A DNA stretch of 64,000 nucleotides from Clostridium ljungdahlii DSM 13528 (GCF_000143685.1 NC_014328.1:3410001-3474000); one strand, 5' to 3'; positions 8,393 to 16,447 are shown, counted from the first letter of the stretch. Notes: a model not told the origin generated them from the letters alone. Translations and numbers: made by a program.

Positions 8393-8672
8393 TTATTCTA
8401 ATCCTTTAGCTAAAACCTTTATGATTCCTTTAATAAATTTTTGAGTAACTACTTTATTTTTTACTGCTTCATAAAATAATTCAACCCATTGCTCTTCTAG
8501 TAAATCTAGTGGTCTAGGAATAAACATCGGTTTCTCACCTTCATATTTCCACCATGAAAACCTTAATTCTTCTGATCCTGTTTCCCTTATTAGTATTCTT
8601 TGGGCCTTAGCAATTTCATTATCATCTATATGTATTTGAGCTTCACTTATAAGATCCCTTATACTTTGACAT
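8393..8672 (-). pseudogene. Frameshifted small gene (about 93 codons)
   Basis: From TAA 8393-8395 a coherent frame of about 90 codons extends upstream, including FSWWKYEGEKPMFIPRPLD and WVELFYEAVKNKVV. It has no start codon. An ATG at 8672 with TAGGAGGTG at ideal distance is in another frame and hits TGA after nine codons. A 1-nt indel near 8650-8665 would join them. So this is probably a recently frameshifted gene of unknown function, about 93 aa when intact. Confidence 0.55.
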
Positions 8673-8815
8673 AAAAGTACACCTCCTATAAAAATTATAC
8701 TAACTATTTCTAAATAATACTAATACCATATAACTTAAATAAACTAAAATATTAATAAAACTTCCTACAAACAATATATAACTAAGTCCCTGATTCTTAA
8801 TATTTTCACTTTTAT

Positions 8816-9009
8816 AGCAAAATAGACATCCTAGATGACGGATGCCTATTCTACAAATAATTGGGGATCTAATTTATATACTTTCTTGTGGCAGTTGCAC
8901 TTAAGTTTAACGTGCCCTGCAACTACAGACACGAGGATGATAATTACCTTCACTTTTCTTTCATATATGTAAATTCATTATTTTCATTTCCGCTAAGGCT
9001 ATTTCCTTA
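8816..9009 (-). ncRNA. Structured small RNA, copy B
   Basis: Second member of the family at 1648-1841 and the most similar to it. Promoter -35 TCGTAA, 17-nt spacer, -10 TATAAG (9015-9020 on the plus map). The closing hairpin AAUAGGCAUC/GAUGUCUAUU (8821-8850) holds a G-U pair only on the minus strand; the plus strand would have an A-C mismatch. An extra hairpin (GAUAAGAACUGG with CUGGUGCUUAUU, about 9105-9135) sits just upstream of the promoter and also folds only as minus-strand RNA. It diverges from the DUF6485-type gene at 9421. Confidence 0.65.
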
Positions 9010-9135
9010 GGACACTTATAAGTATATACGGTATTTGTTACGATTTAATGTCATACAAGTAAATTATTTATTTATTTTTTGAATATCCTGTAAATAATAT
9101 AAGAATAAGCACCAGCTTTAACCAGTTCTTATCTT

Positions 9136-9420
9136 TGTTTAATCATATTTTCATCTACGTAAAAACACCGATTTGCAAATTTATTCATAAAAATATTACA
9201 TTGCTGTGAGAATTAAAATTCATTTATATAATTTCATTGTATAATAACCAGTTTATAATATTATAGTTAGTATTTATACATCTGATATAGTATTTTAAAT
9301 ACCTTTTATGAAAAAAAAGTGACAACTTATTGTTATATAATTGAGTAATCATTTCTAATTTATTATACTTTTTTTTGATACTTAACTAATTCGTGCTGCT
9401 CATTTAAGGAGGAACTTTTT
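9136..9420. other. AT-rich intergenic stretch, no gene seen
   Basis: No supported coding frame. It holds the leader of the 73-aa gene (ribosome site AAGGAGGAAC just before ATG 9421) and nothing else I can name. Confidence 0.5.
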
Positions 9421-9642
9421 ATGGCTAATACTGATTTTTGTACATGTAAAAATTATAGTTGTAAGTTTAACCCACGTAATCATGATCAAGGTTGTAATCT
9501 CTGCATTAAAATTTGTCTAAATGATGGTGCACTCCCATCATGTTTTTTTAGGGCTGCTTCTGAAGAACTAAGGGATGTAACAGTAATTGATGACTCATCA
9601 TATGAAGCTTTTGCAAAACTTATTCTCAATAACAAGAAATAA
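9421..9642 (+). CDS. Cys-rich small protein, DUF6485-like
   Basis: 73 aa with seven cysteines, six of them in the first 41 residues: CTCKNYSC, then CNLCIKIC and a terminal PSCFF motif. This spacing is that of DUF6485 proteins, which probably bind zinc. Start ATG with AAGGAGGAAC. Stands alone, divergent from structured RNA B. Role unknown. Confidence 0.7.
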   Translation: MANTDFCTCKNYSCKFNPRNHDQGCNLCIKICLNDGALPSCFFRAASEELRDVTVIDDSSYEAFAKLILNNKK

Positions 9643-9718
9643 TTAATACCATTAGTTATTCAATATAAATTTCTATTTAGCACGAATTAGAAATTTTTTA
9701 ATAATTATAAAATATTCT

Positions 9719-10033
9719 TTACTTAAGTTTTTGGGAAACAACTTTAAAGACAGGATTCGTTTCTTCGTTGACAGAAATAAGCTTAATATATTCACGAATA
9801 TCAAATCCCCATTCCACATTTGGCGCCTTCTGCCATTCGGTTATTGTTGTAAACAAAGCCTTTTTATTCTTCTCATTAAGATACTTAAAATAATTTTCCA
9901 CTACTTGCTTAGGTTGCAATAACCGCTGTGAGTCTAATGCTTGTTTTTGCGAACTAATCTGTTGTGTTTTTGTTGTAGAGCAACCAGTAAGTATGATAAA
10001 CAAAGATAAGATTACCAATGCTATCTTTTTCAT
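9719..10033 (-). CDS. Short DUF4829-like lipoprotein (paralogue of 7803-8264)
   Basis: 104 aa with signal and lipobox ILTGCSTT, then QVVENYFKYLNEKNKKALF, matching the neighbour's QQVVENYFKYLNGKD. It ends at about two thirds of the domain, without the WLIDEIGEG-type end, so it may be truncated. ATG is preceded by GGGGGTGTAAA as in the paralogue, and R1-like sequence lies upstream: a tandem duplication that took its promoter along. Confidence 0.65.
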   Translation of the reverse strand: MKKIALVILSLFIILTGCSTTKTQQISSQKQALDSQRLLQPKQVVENYFKYLNEKNKKALFTTITEWQKAPNVEWGFDIREYIKLISVNEETNPVFKVVSQKLK

Positions 10034-10057
10034 TTTACACCCCCATAAAATCTTTCA

Positions 10058-10115
10058 TATACCAATCCTATGAGTTAATATTATCATATTTTCGAAATAT
10101 TTCATGCTAAAAAGG
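10058..10115 (-). repeat. Repeat R1, partial copy 3
   Basis: Matches the promoter-side half of R1 (CATATACCAAT, then GAGTTAATATTATCATATTTT) upstream of the second DUF4829-like lipoprotein. The terminator half is absent. Confidence 0.45.
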
Positions 10116-10119
10116 TTAT

Positions 10120-10330
10120 AAGAGTCACAGTAAAAACTTATATGGCCTAAGTAATTCTCCAGCTACCTTTATTATAGATGAAGGTGTTTAAAAGCACTAA
10201 AGAAATTTTAGCACTTCACCTATAAGGATAACGCCTTCTAAGTGCTAAAGCACTAAGAATCCTGTTAATAAGTTTCAGATGGGTAAAAAAACGCACCTGA
10301 AACCAAGAACTCTTTTTATATGCCACTATA
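10120..10330 (-). other. Structured noncoding element, possibly an IS200/IS605-type end
   Basis: Several stems lie close together and pair best as minus-strand RNA: GTTTCAG/CTGAAAC (about 10286-10317), a GTGC-TTTA-GCAC hairpin within CUUAGUGC/GCACUUAG, and GGTG..AGTGCTAAA with TTTAGTGCT..CACC, where G-U pairs exist only on the minus strand. No gene is present. The density of hairpins and the run GGAGAATTACTTAGG remind me of IS200/IS605-family ends with their guide-RNA scaffold, but I cannot confirm this; an unknown riboregulator is the alternative. Confidence 0.35.
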
Positions 10331-10349
10331 TCGTGAAACAATCCAGAAT

Positions 10350-10538
10350 ACAAAATAGGCACCCTAAATAATAGGTACCTATTTTGTATTAGAATGCTTT
10401 AAAGGAAATCAATTAATATACTATCTTGTGATGGTTGCATTTAAATTTTACGTGCCCTGCAACCACAGACACAGACAGGATATTATTTTACTTTTGTGCC
10501 CTACATATGAATAAACTATTATCACTAAAACAATTCTT
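10350..10538 (-). ncRNA. Structured small RNA, copy C
   Basis: The most diverged of the three longer copies. Promoter TTGTAA, 17-nt spacer, TAAAAC (10545-10550). Core stem GGUUGCA/UGCAACC replaces AGUUGCA/UGCAACU of copy A, a compensated change. Closing hairpin ACAAAAUAGGUACC/GGGUGCCUAUUUUGU at 10350-10387 has a U-G pair only on the minus strand. AGAUCCCC is changed to UGAUUUCC. A second UGUAGGGCAC block sits 5' of the core, like a partial internal duplication. Confidence 0.6.
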
Positions 10539-10749
10539 TACGTCGTTTTAAGTATATAAAGGATTTGTTACAATTTGATGTCATATAAGTAAATTAATTC
10601 CCCACTTTTTAAACATTTTGTAAACTTGATAAAAATAAGCACCAATTTATTATATTTAATCCTAAAATATCTCTTCATAATAACTAGTTTATTTTATTAT
10701 ATATATGAACAATATTCTAAAAATTTATAAATTTTCTAGGGGGATTTAT

Positions 10750-10851
10750 ATGAAAAAATCGGACTCATTGTGCTCTCCCATCCATAAAATAGATATTTAT
10801 GTTATTTATTATTACAAATATAGGAGAGGTTCACATGATAAATTTAAATAA
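10750..10851 (+). CDS. Possible 33-aa leader peptide
   Basis: ATG 10750 follows TAGGGGGATTTAT, a strong ribosome site, and the frame runs 33 codons, ending inside the start of the next gene (ATG 10835). The peptide is basic and Tyr-rich with no recognised features. Overlap of its stop with the next start suggests translational coupling, but it could be chance. Confidence 0.3.
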   Translation: MKKSDSLCSPIHKIDIYVIYYYKYRRGSHDKFK

Positions 10852-11401
10852 TATCAATATAAATAAATATAATTTTAATGATAAAATTAGTAAGAGGAAT
10901 AACTCTAACTCACAGGACGCAGAAGTTTATAATTTTAAGCCTAGGTCTACTGGTGATAAACATATACTTGACGAAATAAACAATGAGACAGATCCTATAG
11001 AAAAACAAGAAGATTTAATTTTCTATTCAGATTTAAGAAAAGCTGGTATAGATTTTAAAAACTCTTCTTCATGGGAACTGGAAAAAAGTCGTATCTCAGG
11101 TTTTCCACCAACAACAGCTCCTGGATATGTAAGACAAGCCTTTAGAGAAGCTCTTTTAAATGTACCTGAAAATGAAAGAGCCCATATTGCTTTAAGTTTA
11201 TCATTTGAGTATGATATGTATAGTTCAAAAAATAAAACAGGAAATCCTAATAGCATTTCTTTTTATAATGACTTTATTAAATATACGTCACAATGCAATG
11301 ATTTTAATAGAGGTTTATTAGGAGAAGATGTATACACATATACAAAAAAATTGTTAAATGATTTTTCACTAAACTTACAAAAATCAACTACAAGTAAATA
11401 G
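10835..11401 (+). CDS. Hypothetical protein, 188 aa
   Basis: A soluble 188-aa protein; the N-terminal third is Asn-rich and likely disordered (NNININKYNFNDKISKRNN), the rest helical with a VPENERAHIALSLSFEYDMY segment. No signal peptide or catalytic motif seen. Start at ATG 10835 because TAGGAGAGGTTCAC precedes it. The terminator at 11413-11451 closes the unit. No family recognised. Confidence 0.65.
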   Translation: MINLNNININKYNFNDKISKRNNSNSQDAEVYNFKPRSTGDKHILDEINNETDPIEKQEDLIFYSDLRKAGIDFKNSSSWELEKSRISGFPPTTAPGYVRQAFREALLNVPENERAHIALSLSFEYDMYSSKNKTGNPNSISFYNDFIKYTSQCNDFNRGLLGEDVYTYTKKLLNDFSLNLQKSTTSK

Positions 11402-11412
11402 TAAAAGTAAGA

Positions 11413-11451
11413 AATGAGCCTAATTAGAGCTAGGTTCATTTCCTTTTTATC
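11413..11451 (+). terminator. Rho-independent terminator
   Basis: AAATGAGCCTA pairs with TAGGTTCATTT (one G-U), followed by CCTTTTTAT. Confidence 0.75.
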
Positions 11452-11603
11452 AGCATAATTTAAATATTACTTTAAAATATTTATGATTTTATTATGATAA
11501 TATATATCTATTTCACTAAAACGCTAACATAAAAATAATAAAAGTATAACATAAATTTAAATTATATAGTGTATTTTTTGTCCAGTTTATAATATAATAA
11601 TAA

Positions 11604-11722
11604 ATATGTAAGGTTGAGTGGATTACAGGAAGCTGTATACATTCACAAAACTATGTCATGCATGAAAAAACTTATATGAGCAAGTAGCTTTTAGCCGAAG
11701 TTACTTGCTATTTTCTTTTTTA
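11604..11722 (+). ncRNA. Candidate antitoxin RNA convergent with the 64-aa hydrophobic gene
   Basis: An RNA of about 110 nt is suggested by TTGTCC-17-TAAATA (or TATAAT) at about 11579-11607 and a strong hairpin AGCAAGTA/TACTTGCT followed by ATTTTCTTTTTT near 11680-11722. It carries no frame of note. Its 3' end overlaps the 3' end of the minus-strand gene 11701-11895. GAGTGGATTACAGG at its start recurs, inverted, at the start of the facing transcript. This layout matches clostridial type I antitoxins; transcription is inferred. Confidence 0.4.
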
Positions 11723-11895
11723 GGTTTATCTACATCGACCCTAACATCATTTAAAACTTTATCTTTTGAAACACTTGTCTTGCTTTCAAAAAACATTTTA
11801 ATTTTATCTTGCTTATAACAAAATACTGATAAAATACATAGACTTGATACTTCAGTTATGGAAAGCACTATAATGCACAAAAAGAAAAAGCTCAT
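11701..11895 (-). CDS. Small hydrophobic peptide, candidate type I toxin
   Basis: 64 aa: one transmembrane helix (about residues 3-26), then a charged tail ending KPKKENSK. This is the plan of type I toxins such as those of C. difficile. GGGAGGAGG lies 8 nt upstream of the ATG. The gene stops inside a hairpin shared with the facing RNA. Tail and plan resemble the 65-aa protein at 19505. It could instead be an ordinary small membrane protein. Confidence 0.5.
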   Translation of the reverse strand: MSFFFLCIIVLSITEVSSLCILSVFCYKQDKIKMFFESKTSVSKDKVLNDVRVDVDKPKKENSK

Positions 11896-11946
11896 TCATA
11901 TTACCTCCTCCCATTGTGTCAACCCATTATACCTGCAATCCACTCA

Positions 11947-12220
11947 TATAGCAATTACGGGAGAAGGTAAATTACATAACATGATTTGCTGCTATTAAAT
12001 ACATTATATCACAGTGTACCATAATTATGGTAAAATTAAAAAATAATAATTTATAAATTTATTGAAATTTTAAAAATAATTAAATTATATCGAGAAAGAT
12101 ATGCCTAACTGAGGGTTGATCTAAGTTCTATATATAATTATATGCTGCTACCTATTGAATAAATTCCTATTTAATGCTATCATTTTATTAATAAATCCAT
12201 ATCTTGACAAATAATAATAA
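11947..12220. other. AT-rich intergenic stretch, no gene seen
   Basis: No coding frame supported. A short palindrome ACCATAATTATGGT occurs near 12018-12031; no partner or site could be assigned. Confidence 0.5.
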
Positions 12221-12255
12221 AACCTGTGCCCTATTATTAAGAGTACAGGTTTTTG
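12218..12255 (-). terminator. Terminator of the SASP gene
   Basis: On the minus strand AAAACCTGT and ACAGGTTTT flank a loop and are followed by ATTATTATT. It lies 10 bp after the SASP stop. Confidence 0.7.
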
Positions 12256-12263
12256 CTATATAT

Positions 12264-12467
12264 TTATTTTAAATTTTGCTCATAAACTTGAATCATTTTC
12301 TTAACCATGTTTCCACCTACAGATCCAGCTTCTCTAGAAGTTAAGTCTCCATTATAGCCATCTTTTAAGTTTACACCAACTTCCTTAGCTGACTCCATTT
12401 TAAATTGATTTAGTGCTGCTTTAGCTTGTGGAACTACTGGTTTATTACTATATGACATAGTACTCAC
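12264..12467 (-). CDS. Alpha/beta-type small acid-soluble spore protein
   Basis: 67 aa, full length. The first block includes the germination-protease region FKMESAKEVGVNL and the second has the hallmark GDLTSREAGSVGGNMVKKMI. These proteins coat and protect DNA in dormant spores and are degraded at germination by GPR. A good ribosome site (AAAGGAGTGAGTACT) precedes ATG. It marks the host as a spore former; expression would be forespore-specific (sigma-G), though I did not identify a sigma-G promoter with confidence. Confidence 0.93.
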   Translation of the reverse strand: MSTMSYSNKPVVPQAKAALNQFKMESAKEVGVNLKDGYNGDLTSREAGSVGGNMVKKMIQVYEQNLK

Positions 12468-12740
12468 TCCTTTTTATAGAAAACTTTACTGGTTATATTT
12501 AAAGTTTATACATTACTATAAAAATTACTCTAGGTAATTGGATGAATATTTAGTAATATTCATAAAAGTAAGTTAAAACAGGTATGGTATTAAATATAGA
12601 AACAAAGTCTTTCTGTAACTGCATTTTTGCTAGAAGATAAATTTATTATATTATTATTTCGAAAATATAATTGAGTTAAAATATAGAATAAAGGATTCAC
12701 TATTTTACGACATATTTAAACAAAAAAACCATAAATTCAT

Positions 12741-12805
12741 TTTTATTAAATATACAGTCCATATAATATCATACGAATATCATATGGACTGTATATTTAA
12801 TAAAA
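12741..12805. repeat. Perfect 24-bp inverted repeat upstream of the diguanylate cyclase
   Basis: The arms at 741-764 and 782-805 are exact reverse complements, 24 of 24, separated by 17 bp. The 3' arm ends 23 bp before the cyclase ATG. In RNA this makes a long AT-rich hairpin just 5' of the ribosome site. There is no U tract, so it is not a typical terminator. Confidence 0.85.
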
Positions 12806-12828
12806 CCATTTTAAATAGGAAGGTGTAT

Positions 12829-13953
12829 ATGATGATTATTGAATTTTTTATCAATTTCTGCGTTTTCATAACTGCCATAAGTATTATTTGTATTCTTTTT
12901 AAAGATAAAATGCTAATTTCAAAATCATCAATAGCTATACGTGAAAAACTCTTTATTGGAATGACTGGTGGTTTACTGGAAACATTGTTATTGTTGTTTC
13001 CTATAGATGTTATGCCCGGTTTATTAGTTAATTTTCATGCTTTACCAATTATTTTATCATCTCTTTATGGAGGAGTTTTATCTGCAATTGTAACTACCAT
13101 CATAATTAATGTTTTAAGTTATTTGATATTTAAGCTTCCTATGGTTTTTTTATTAACTGATTTGTTTTTATTAACTGGATTTATTTTTATCTCAAATACT
13201 AAAACAACAATAAAAAATAAGTGGGTTTATTGTACTTTATATTCACTTGTAGTGAGCTCTATTGGAAATATAATTCTTATTAAAGATTCAAGGCTGCTAG
13301 CTCAATTTTTTATAATTTACTATATTTATACTATACTTTTAACATATTTTATATATAAATTCATAGAATCTTTAACAAAAACTTTTGAAGTGTATAAAAA
13401 ATATAGAACTGAAGCCTCGATAGATTTTTTAACTGGTCTGAATAATGTAAGATGGTTTAATAAAAGTTTAAATCGCATCAGTATTGCAATGGAGAAAAAA
13501 GAAAAAATCAAATGTTTATCACTAATATTATTAGATATTGATTACTTTAAAAAAATAAACGATAAATATGGCCATAGTTCAGGTGATATTGTATTAAAAA
13601 ATTTGGCTAATATTTTAAACGACACCTGCCGAGCCTTTAATATTGTATCCCGTAATGGCGGTGAAGAATTTTCGGTACTACTATTAAATTATCCAGCTGC
13701 AGATGCAGTCCAAGTTGCTGAAAGAATAAGAAAAAACATTGAAGCTTATCCATTTCATATTTCTGATGGAATTACTGTTCATATAACAATTTCATCAGGA
13801 GTTTCAACCTATCCTAGTACAACTGACAATATAGATAATCTACTTGATGATACAGACACTGCACTATATGAGGCTAAAAATACAGGTAGAAATAAAGTAG
13901 TTCTATACAAAGAAGAAAACCTACTAGAGGAATATAGATATAATGTAATATAA
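12829..13953 (+). CDS. Membrane-bound diguanylate cyclase (5TM-LYT + GGDEF)
   Basis: 374 aa. The N-terminal 190 residues form five or six transmembrane helices of the 5TMR-LYT type (NFHALPIILSSLYGGVLSAI is characteristic). The C-terminal 165 residues are a GGDEF domain: LTGLNNVRWF, LLDIDYFKKINDKYGHSSGD (Mg/GTP binding) and the active-site variant GGEEF. It should make cyclic di-GMP from GTP at the membrane. No RxxD inhibitory site is evident upstream of GGEEF. Start ATG 12829 with AGGAAGGTG; the frame further upstream lies in the inverted repeat. Confidence 0.88.
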   Translation: MMIIEFFINFCVFITAISIICILFKDKMLISKSSIAIREKLFIGMTGGLLETLLLLFPIDVMPGLLVNFHALPIILSSLYGGVLSAIVTTIIINVLSYLIFKLPMVFLLTDLFLLTGFIFISNTKTTIKNKWVYCTLYSLVVSSIGNIILIKDSRLLAQFFIIYYIYTILLTYFIYKFIESLTKTFEVYKKYRTEASIDFLTGLNNVRWFNKSLNRISIAMEKKEKIKCLSLILLDIDYFKKINDKYGHSSGDIVLKNLANILNDTCRAFNIVSRNGGEEFSVLLLNYPAADAVQVAERIRKNIEAYPFHISDGITVHITISSGVSTYPSTTDNIDNLLDDTDTALYEAKNTGRNKVVLYKEENLLEEYRYNVI

Positions 13954-14071
13954 AGTTTTTCATCATTAATTATTAAAGATTATTTTCCTAGTTTTAGTAG
14001 TTATGGAACTTCTCCATAGTATTATACTTTTAACAAATAACTCACAAATATGATTACATCTTACATAAAAA

Positions 14072-14105
14072 TTAAGGCTAGAATAATTTTCTCTTCTAGC
14101 CTTAA
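14072..14105. terminator. Bidirectional terminator
   Basis: TTAAGGCTAGAA (072-083) and TTCTAGCCTTAA (094-105) form a perfect 12-bp stem between the cyclase (+) and the methylase remnant (-). Confidence 0.7.
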
Positions 14106-14117
14106 ATCCTGTATAAA

Positions 14118-14691
14118 TCAATAATTTCTAATAATCAATTCACTATATTTATGATTTCTACCGCTATATTTTCCCACAAGATTATGATTCCTTTGAACTT
14201 CATCTATGTTAAAATTTTTATATAAATCTCTTATAAATTCACAATCATTATAAGAAAGAATAAACTTCCCTTTCACATTTTTAAGATAGTCACTTAATCT
14301 TATATGGTCCCCTTTTGAAAACTTATTCTGATAATACCTTTCAGTACCATAGTATGGAGGATCTAAATATACAAGCGCATCTTCTTTGTCATACACTTTG
14401 AGTAAATCCTCAAAATCCTTATTTTCAATAACTACTCCTGAAAGCCTCTCTTGGATATCTGTAAGATATTTAGTTGCCACATTAATATCCTTTTTAACAC
14501 ATCCATATAACTTATGGTCACTTCCATAGCTTGTCTTAAATTTCCATGTTGGCCTGTTTGTCTTTTGGAAATAAAGCCCATGCTGCACCTCCAAATACCT
14601 CTATGTATCTATTAAATTTTTCTGGAAATCTTTTAACTATTTCTTTTCTCAATAGCTTCTTTCCACCTATCCAACCTATAAAACTATTCAT
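14118..14691 (-). pseudogene. DNA adenine methylase (D12/Dam type), deleted and frameshifted
   Basis: ATG 14691 follows AAAGGAGGTACC and begins NSFIGWIGGKKLLRKEIVKR, then YIEVFGGAAWALF: the SAM-binding N terminus. That frame stops soon after. A second frame supplies KTSYGSDHKLYGCVKKD and the catalytic DPPYYGTERYY (DPPY motif), to a natural C terminus. Relative to Dam-type enzymes the stretch between FGG and TSYGS (roughly 70 residues of target recognition) is lost and the frames do not match. It is therefore inactive; a relic of a phage or restriction-associated methylase. Confidence 0.78.
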
Positions 14692-15038
14692 ATGGTACCT
14701 CCTTTATTCCAGATAATACTATCACATACGAACATATATTTGTTTCCAAGGTAAAGATAGATATGCCTTGTGATAAATATCATTAGTAACTGCAAAAATA
14801 TCATATAATATTTGCAAGAGAATAAAGTGTTTTTGGTTAGTCACCCTCCGGAATTTATCTCTTACAATGAGGTCATTGCGGTTAATTGACAGCAGAGACC
14901 AGCTATGAGAAGTCAATAGATTTTATAAAAAAATTTGTAATATGTTTAAAATATATAAATACTTTAATTCGCAAGAGTAAGATTTTGCGAATTAAAAATA
15001 TTAACTTGATTTAAACCCACTACTATGCTAAATTAGAT

Positions 15039-15058
15039 TTATAAGTTGTAACTTATAA
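15039..15058. promoter_or_regulatory. Perfect palindrome upstream of the guanidine riboswitch
   Basis: TTATAAGTT-GT-AACTTATAA has two exact 9-bp arms and lies about 25 bp before the riboswitch aptamer. It could be an operator or part of the promoter region; no regulator is known. Confidence 0.45.
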
Positions 15059-15084
15059 ATTATAAAAAAGTTTATATATTTGAG

Positions 15085-15205
15085 TTTTCTAGGGTTCCGC
15101 AGTTTGTAACTGGCTGGTCCGAGAGGAAGCGCACATTTAATTGTGTACACGGAAGGATAAAAGCCTGGGAGATATTTTTGTAATATTTCCTTAGGCTTTT
15201 TGTTT
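15085..15205 (+). ncRNA. Guanidine-I riboswitch (ykkC class) with terminator
   Basis: The conserved pieces appear in order: CTAGGGTTCCG, CTGGTCCGAGAG, the ACAC-type loop, ACACGGAAGGATAAAAGCC and GGGAGA. A stem built from AAGCCTGGGAGATATT and AATATTTCCTTAGGCTT, ending in TTTTTG, forms the expression-platform terminator. Ligand binding should disrupt it and allow read-through into the exporter gene 70 bp downstream. The aptamer class is established; the switch mechanism here is inferred from the overlap. Confidence 0.93.
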
Positions 15206-15278
15206 TATTTTCTTTTAAATAAGCCATGAAATATTACTATACTAATCTTAATTAATAAAATTTAGGGAGGTAAAGTTT

Positions 15279-15599
15279 ATGGAATGGATTTATTTAGTTA
15301 TAGCAGGTTTTTTCGAAATAAGCTGGGCAATAGGGCTGAAGTACTCGCAGGGATTTACAAAAATATTACCTAGCATCCTAACTGTTATAGGAATGATTGC
15401 AAGCTTCTATTTTTTATCATTGTCTTTAAAAAGATTACCATTAGGCAATGCATATGCAATTTGGACAGGGATAGGAACTGTTGGCACTGTAGTGTTAGGT
15501 GTTATTTTATTTAAAGAACCAATTAATGTAATGCGTATGAGTTGTATTGTATTTATAGTTCTTGGAATCGTTGGTTTAAAATTAATATCAATAGACTAA
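15279..15599 (+). CDS. gdx: Guanidinium exporter, SMR family (Gdx/SugE)
   Basis: 106 aa with four helices. The first carries the essential Glu in AGFFEISWAIGLKYS; LGNAYAIWTGIGTVGTVVLG is the characteristic third and fourth helix region. The SugE/Gdx subtype, rather than EmrE, is supported by sequence and decisively by the guanidine-I riboswitch immediately upstream. It works as an antiparallel dimer exchanging guanidinium for protons. Start ATG with GGGAGGTAAAG. Confidence 0.92.
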   Translation: MEWIYLVIAGFFEISWAIGLKYSQGFTKILPSILTVIGMIASFYFLSLSLKRLPLGNAYAIWTGIGTVGTVVLGVILFKEPINVMRMSCIVFIVLGIVGLKLISID

Positions 15600-15708
15600 T
15601 AATTGTATATAGCTTATAAATAACAAAAATAAATATAATTTTAATTAAAGAAAAGTGATAAGAAGAAAATATGCAGTTATTTAGCTTTAATATGAAGGAG
15701 GAATTTTA

Positions 15709-16416
15709 ATGAAAAAGTTTGTTATTGAAGATGATTTTTGGAGTCTGTTTCCAGGTGCAAGGATAGGAATTATAGTTTGTCATGGCATAGATAACTTTAT
15801 AAAAGATGAAGATCAATACAAGAATATGATTAGTAAGTCAGAAAAGGAAGCATTAAAATATTTGGAGAATGTAGAATTCAGCAGCAATGAAGTCATAAAA
15901 GTATGGAGAGAAGCCTTCCAAAAGTTTAAAACAAAGAAAGGTGCAAGATCATCTATTGAAGCATTGTTAAAACGAGTTGATAAAGGAACTCATATAGGAA
16001 CTATTAATCCGCTAGTTGATATTTACAATTCTATTTCTTTAACATATGCATTGCCTTGTGGTGGAGAGGATATGGATAAATTTGCTGGTGATATAAGATT
16101 GACTAAGGCAGTTGGAGATGAAAGCTTTATTACATTAGGAACAGATGAGAGTGCACTACCATATGAAGGTGAAATAGTATATAAAGATAACGAAGGAGCA
16201 ATTTGCAGATGTTTTAATTGGCGTGAATCAGTAAGAACAATGCTCACTGAAAATACAAGGAATGCTTTTTTGTGCATTGAATTAGTTGATGAGAGAAGAG
16301 TTAAAGATTTTGAGAATGCTTTAAAAGATTTAGCAAAAATAGTACAGGATAATTTAGGTGGAACGTGCAAGATTTCAATTCTTGATATTAACAATAAAGA
16401 AGTATTAATAGATTAA
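15709..16416 (+). CDS. Free-standing B3/B4 domain protein (aminoacyl-tRNA editing type)
   Basis: 235 aa. The whole protein matches the B3/B4 editing domain of bacterial phenylalanyl-tRNA synthetase beta subunits: FPGARIGIIVCHGI at the start, SSIEALLKRVDKG, then NPLVDIYNSISLTYALPCGGEDMDK. Stand-alone members probably hydrolyse mischarged tRNA or a related ester. Start ATG with AAGGAGGAATTTT. It may share a transcript with the radical SAM gene, although a hairpin lies between them. Confidence 0.85.
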   Translation: MKKFVIEDDFWSLFPGARIGIIVCHGIDNFIKDEDQYKNMISKSEKEALKYLENVEFSSNEVIKVWREAFQKFKTKKGARSSIEALLKRVDKGTHIGTINPLVDIYNSISLTYALPCGGEDMDKFAGDIRLTKAVGDESFITLGTDESALPYEGEIVYKDNEGAICRCFNWRESVRTMLTENTRNAFLCIELVDERRVKDFENALKDLAKIVQDNLGGTCKISILDINNKEVLID

Positions 16417-16422
16417 TTTGAG

Positions 16423-16447
16423 GTTAAAGGTCTAAATGACCTTTAAC
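16423..16447 (+). terminator. Intergenic hairpin
   Basis: GTTAAAGGTC-TAAAT-GACCTTTAAC is a perfect 10-bp stem just after the B3/B4 gene. No U tract follows, so it may only attenuate or protect the mRNA end. Confidence 0.4.

Noticed and set aside
14722..14916. Minus-strand frame of 64 codons upstream of the methylase relic
   Set aside because: No ribosome site and no recognisable protein pattern; possibly debris of the same decayed region.
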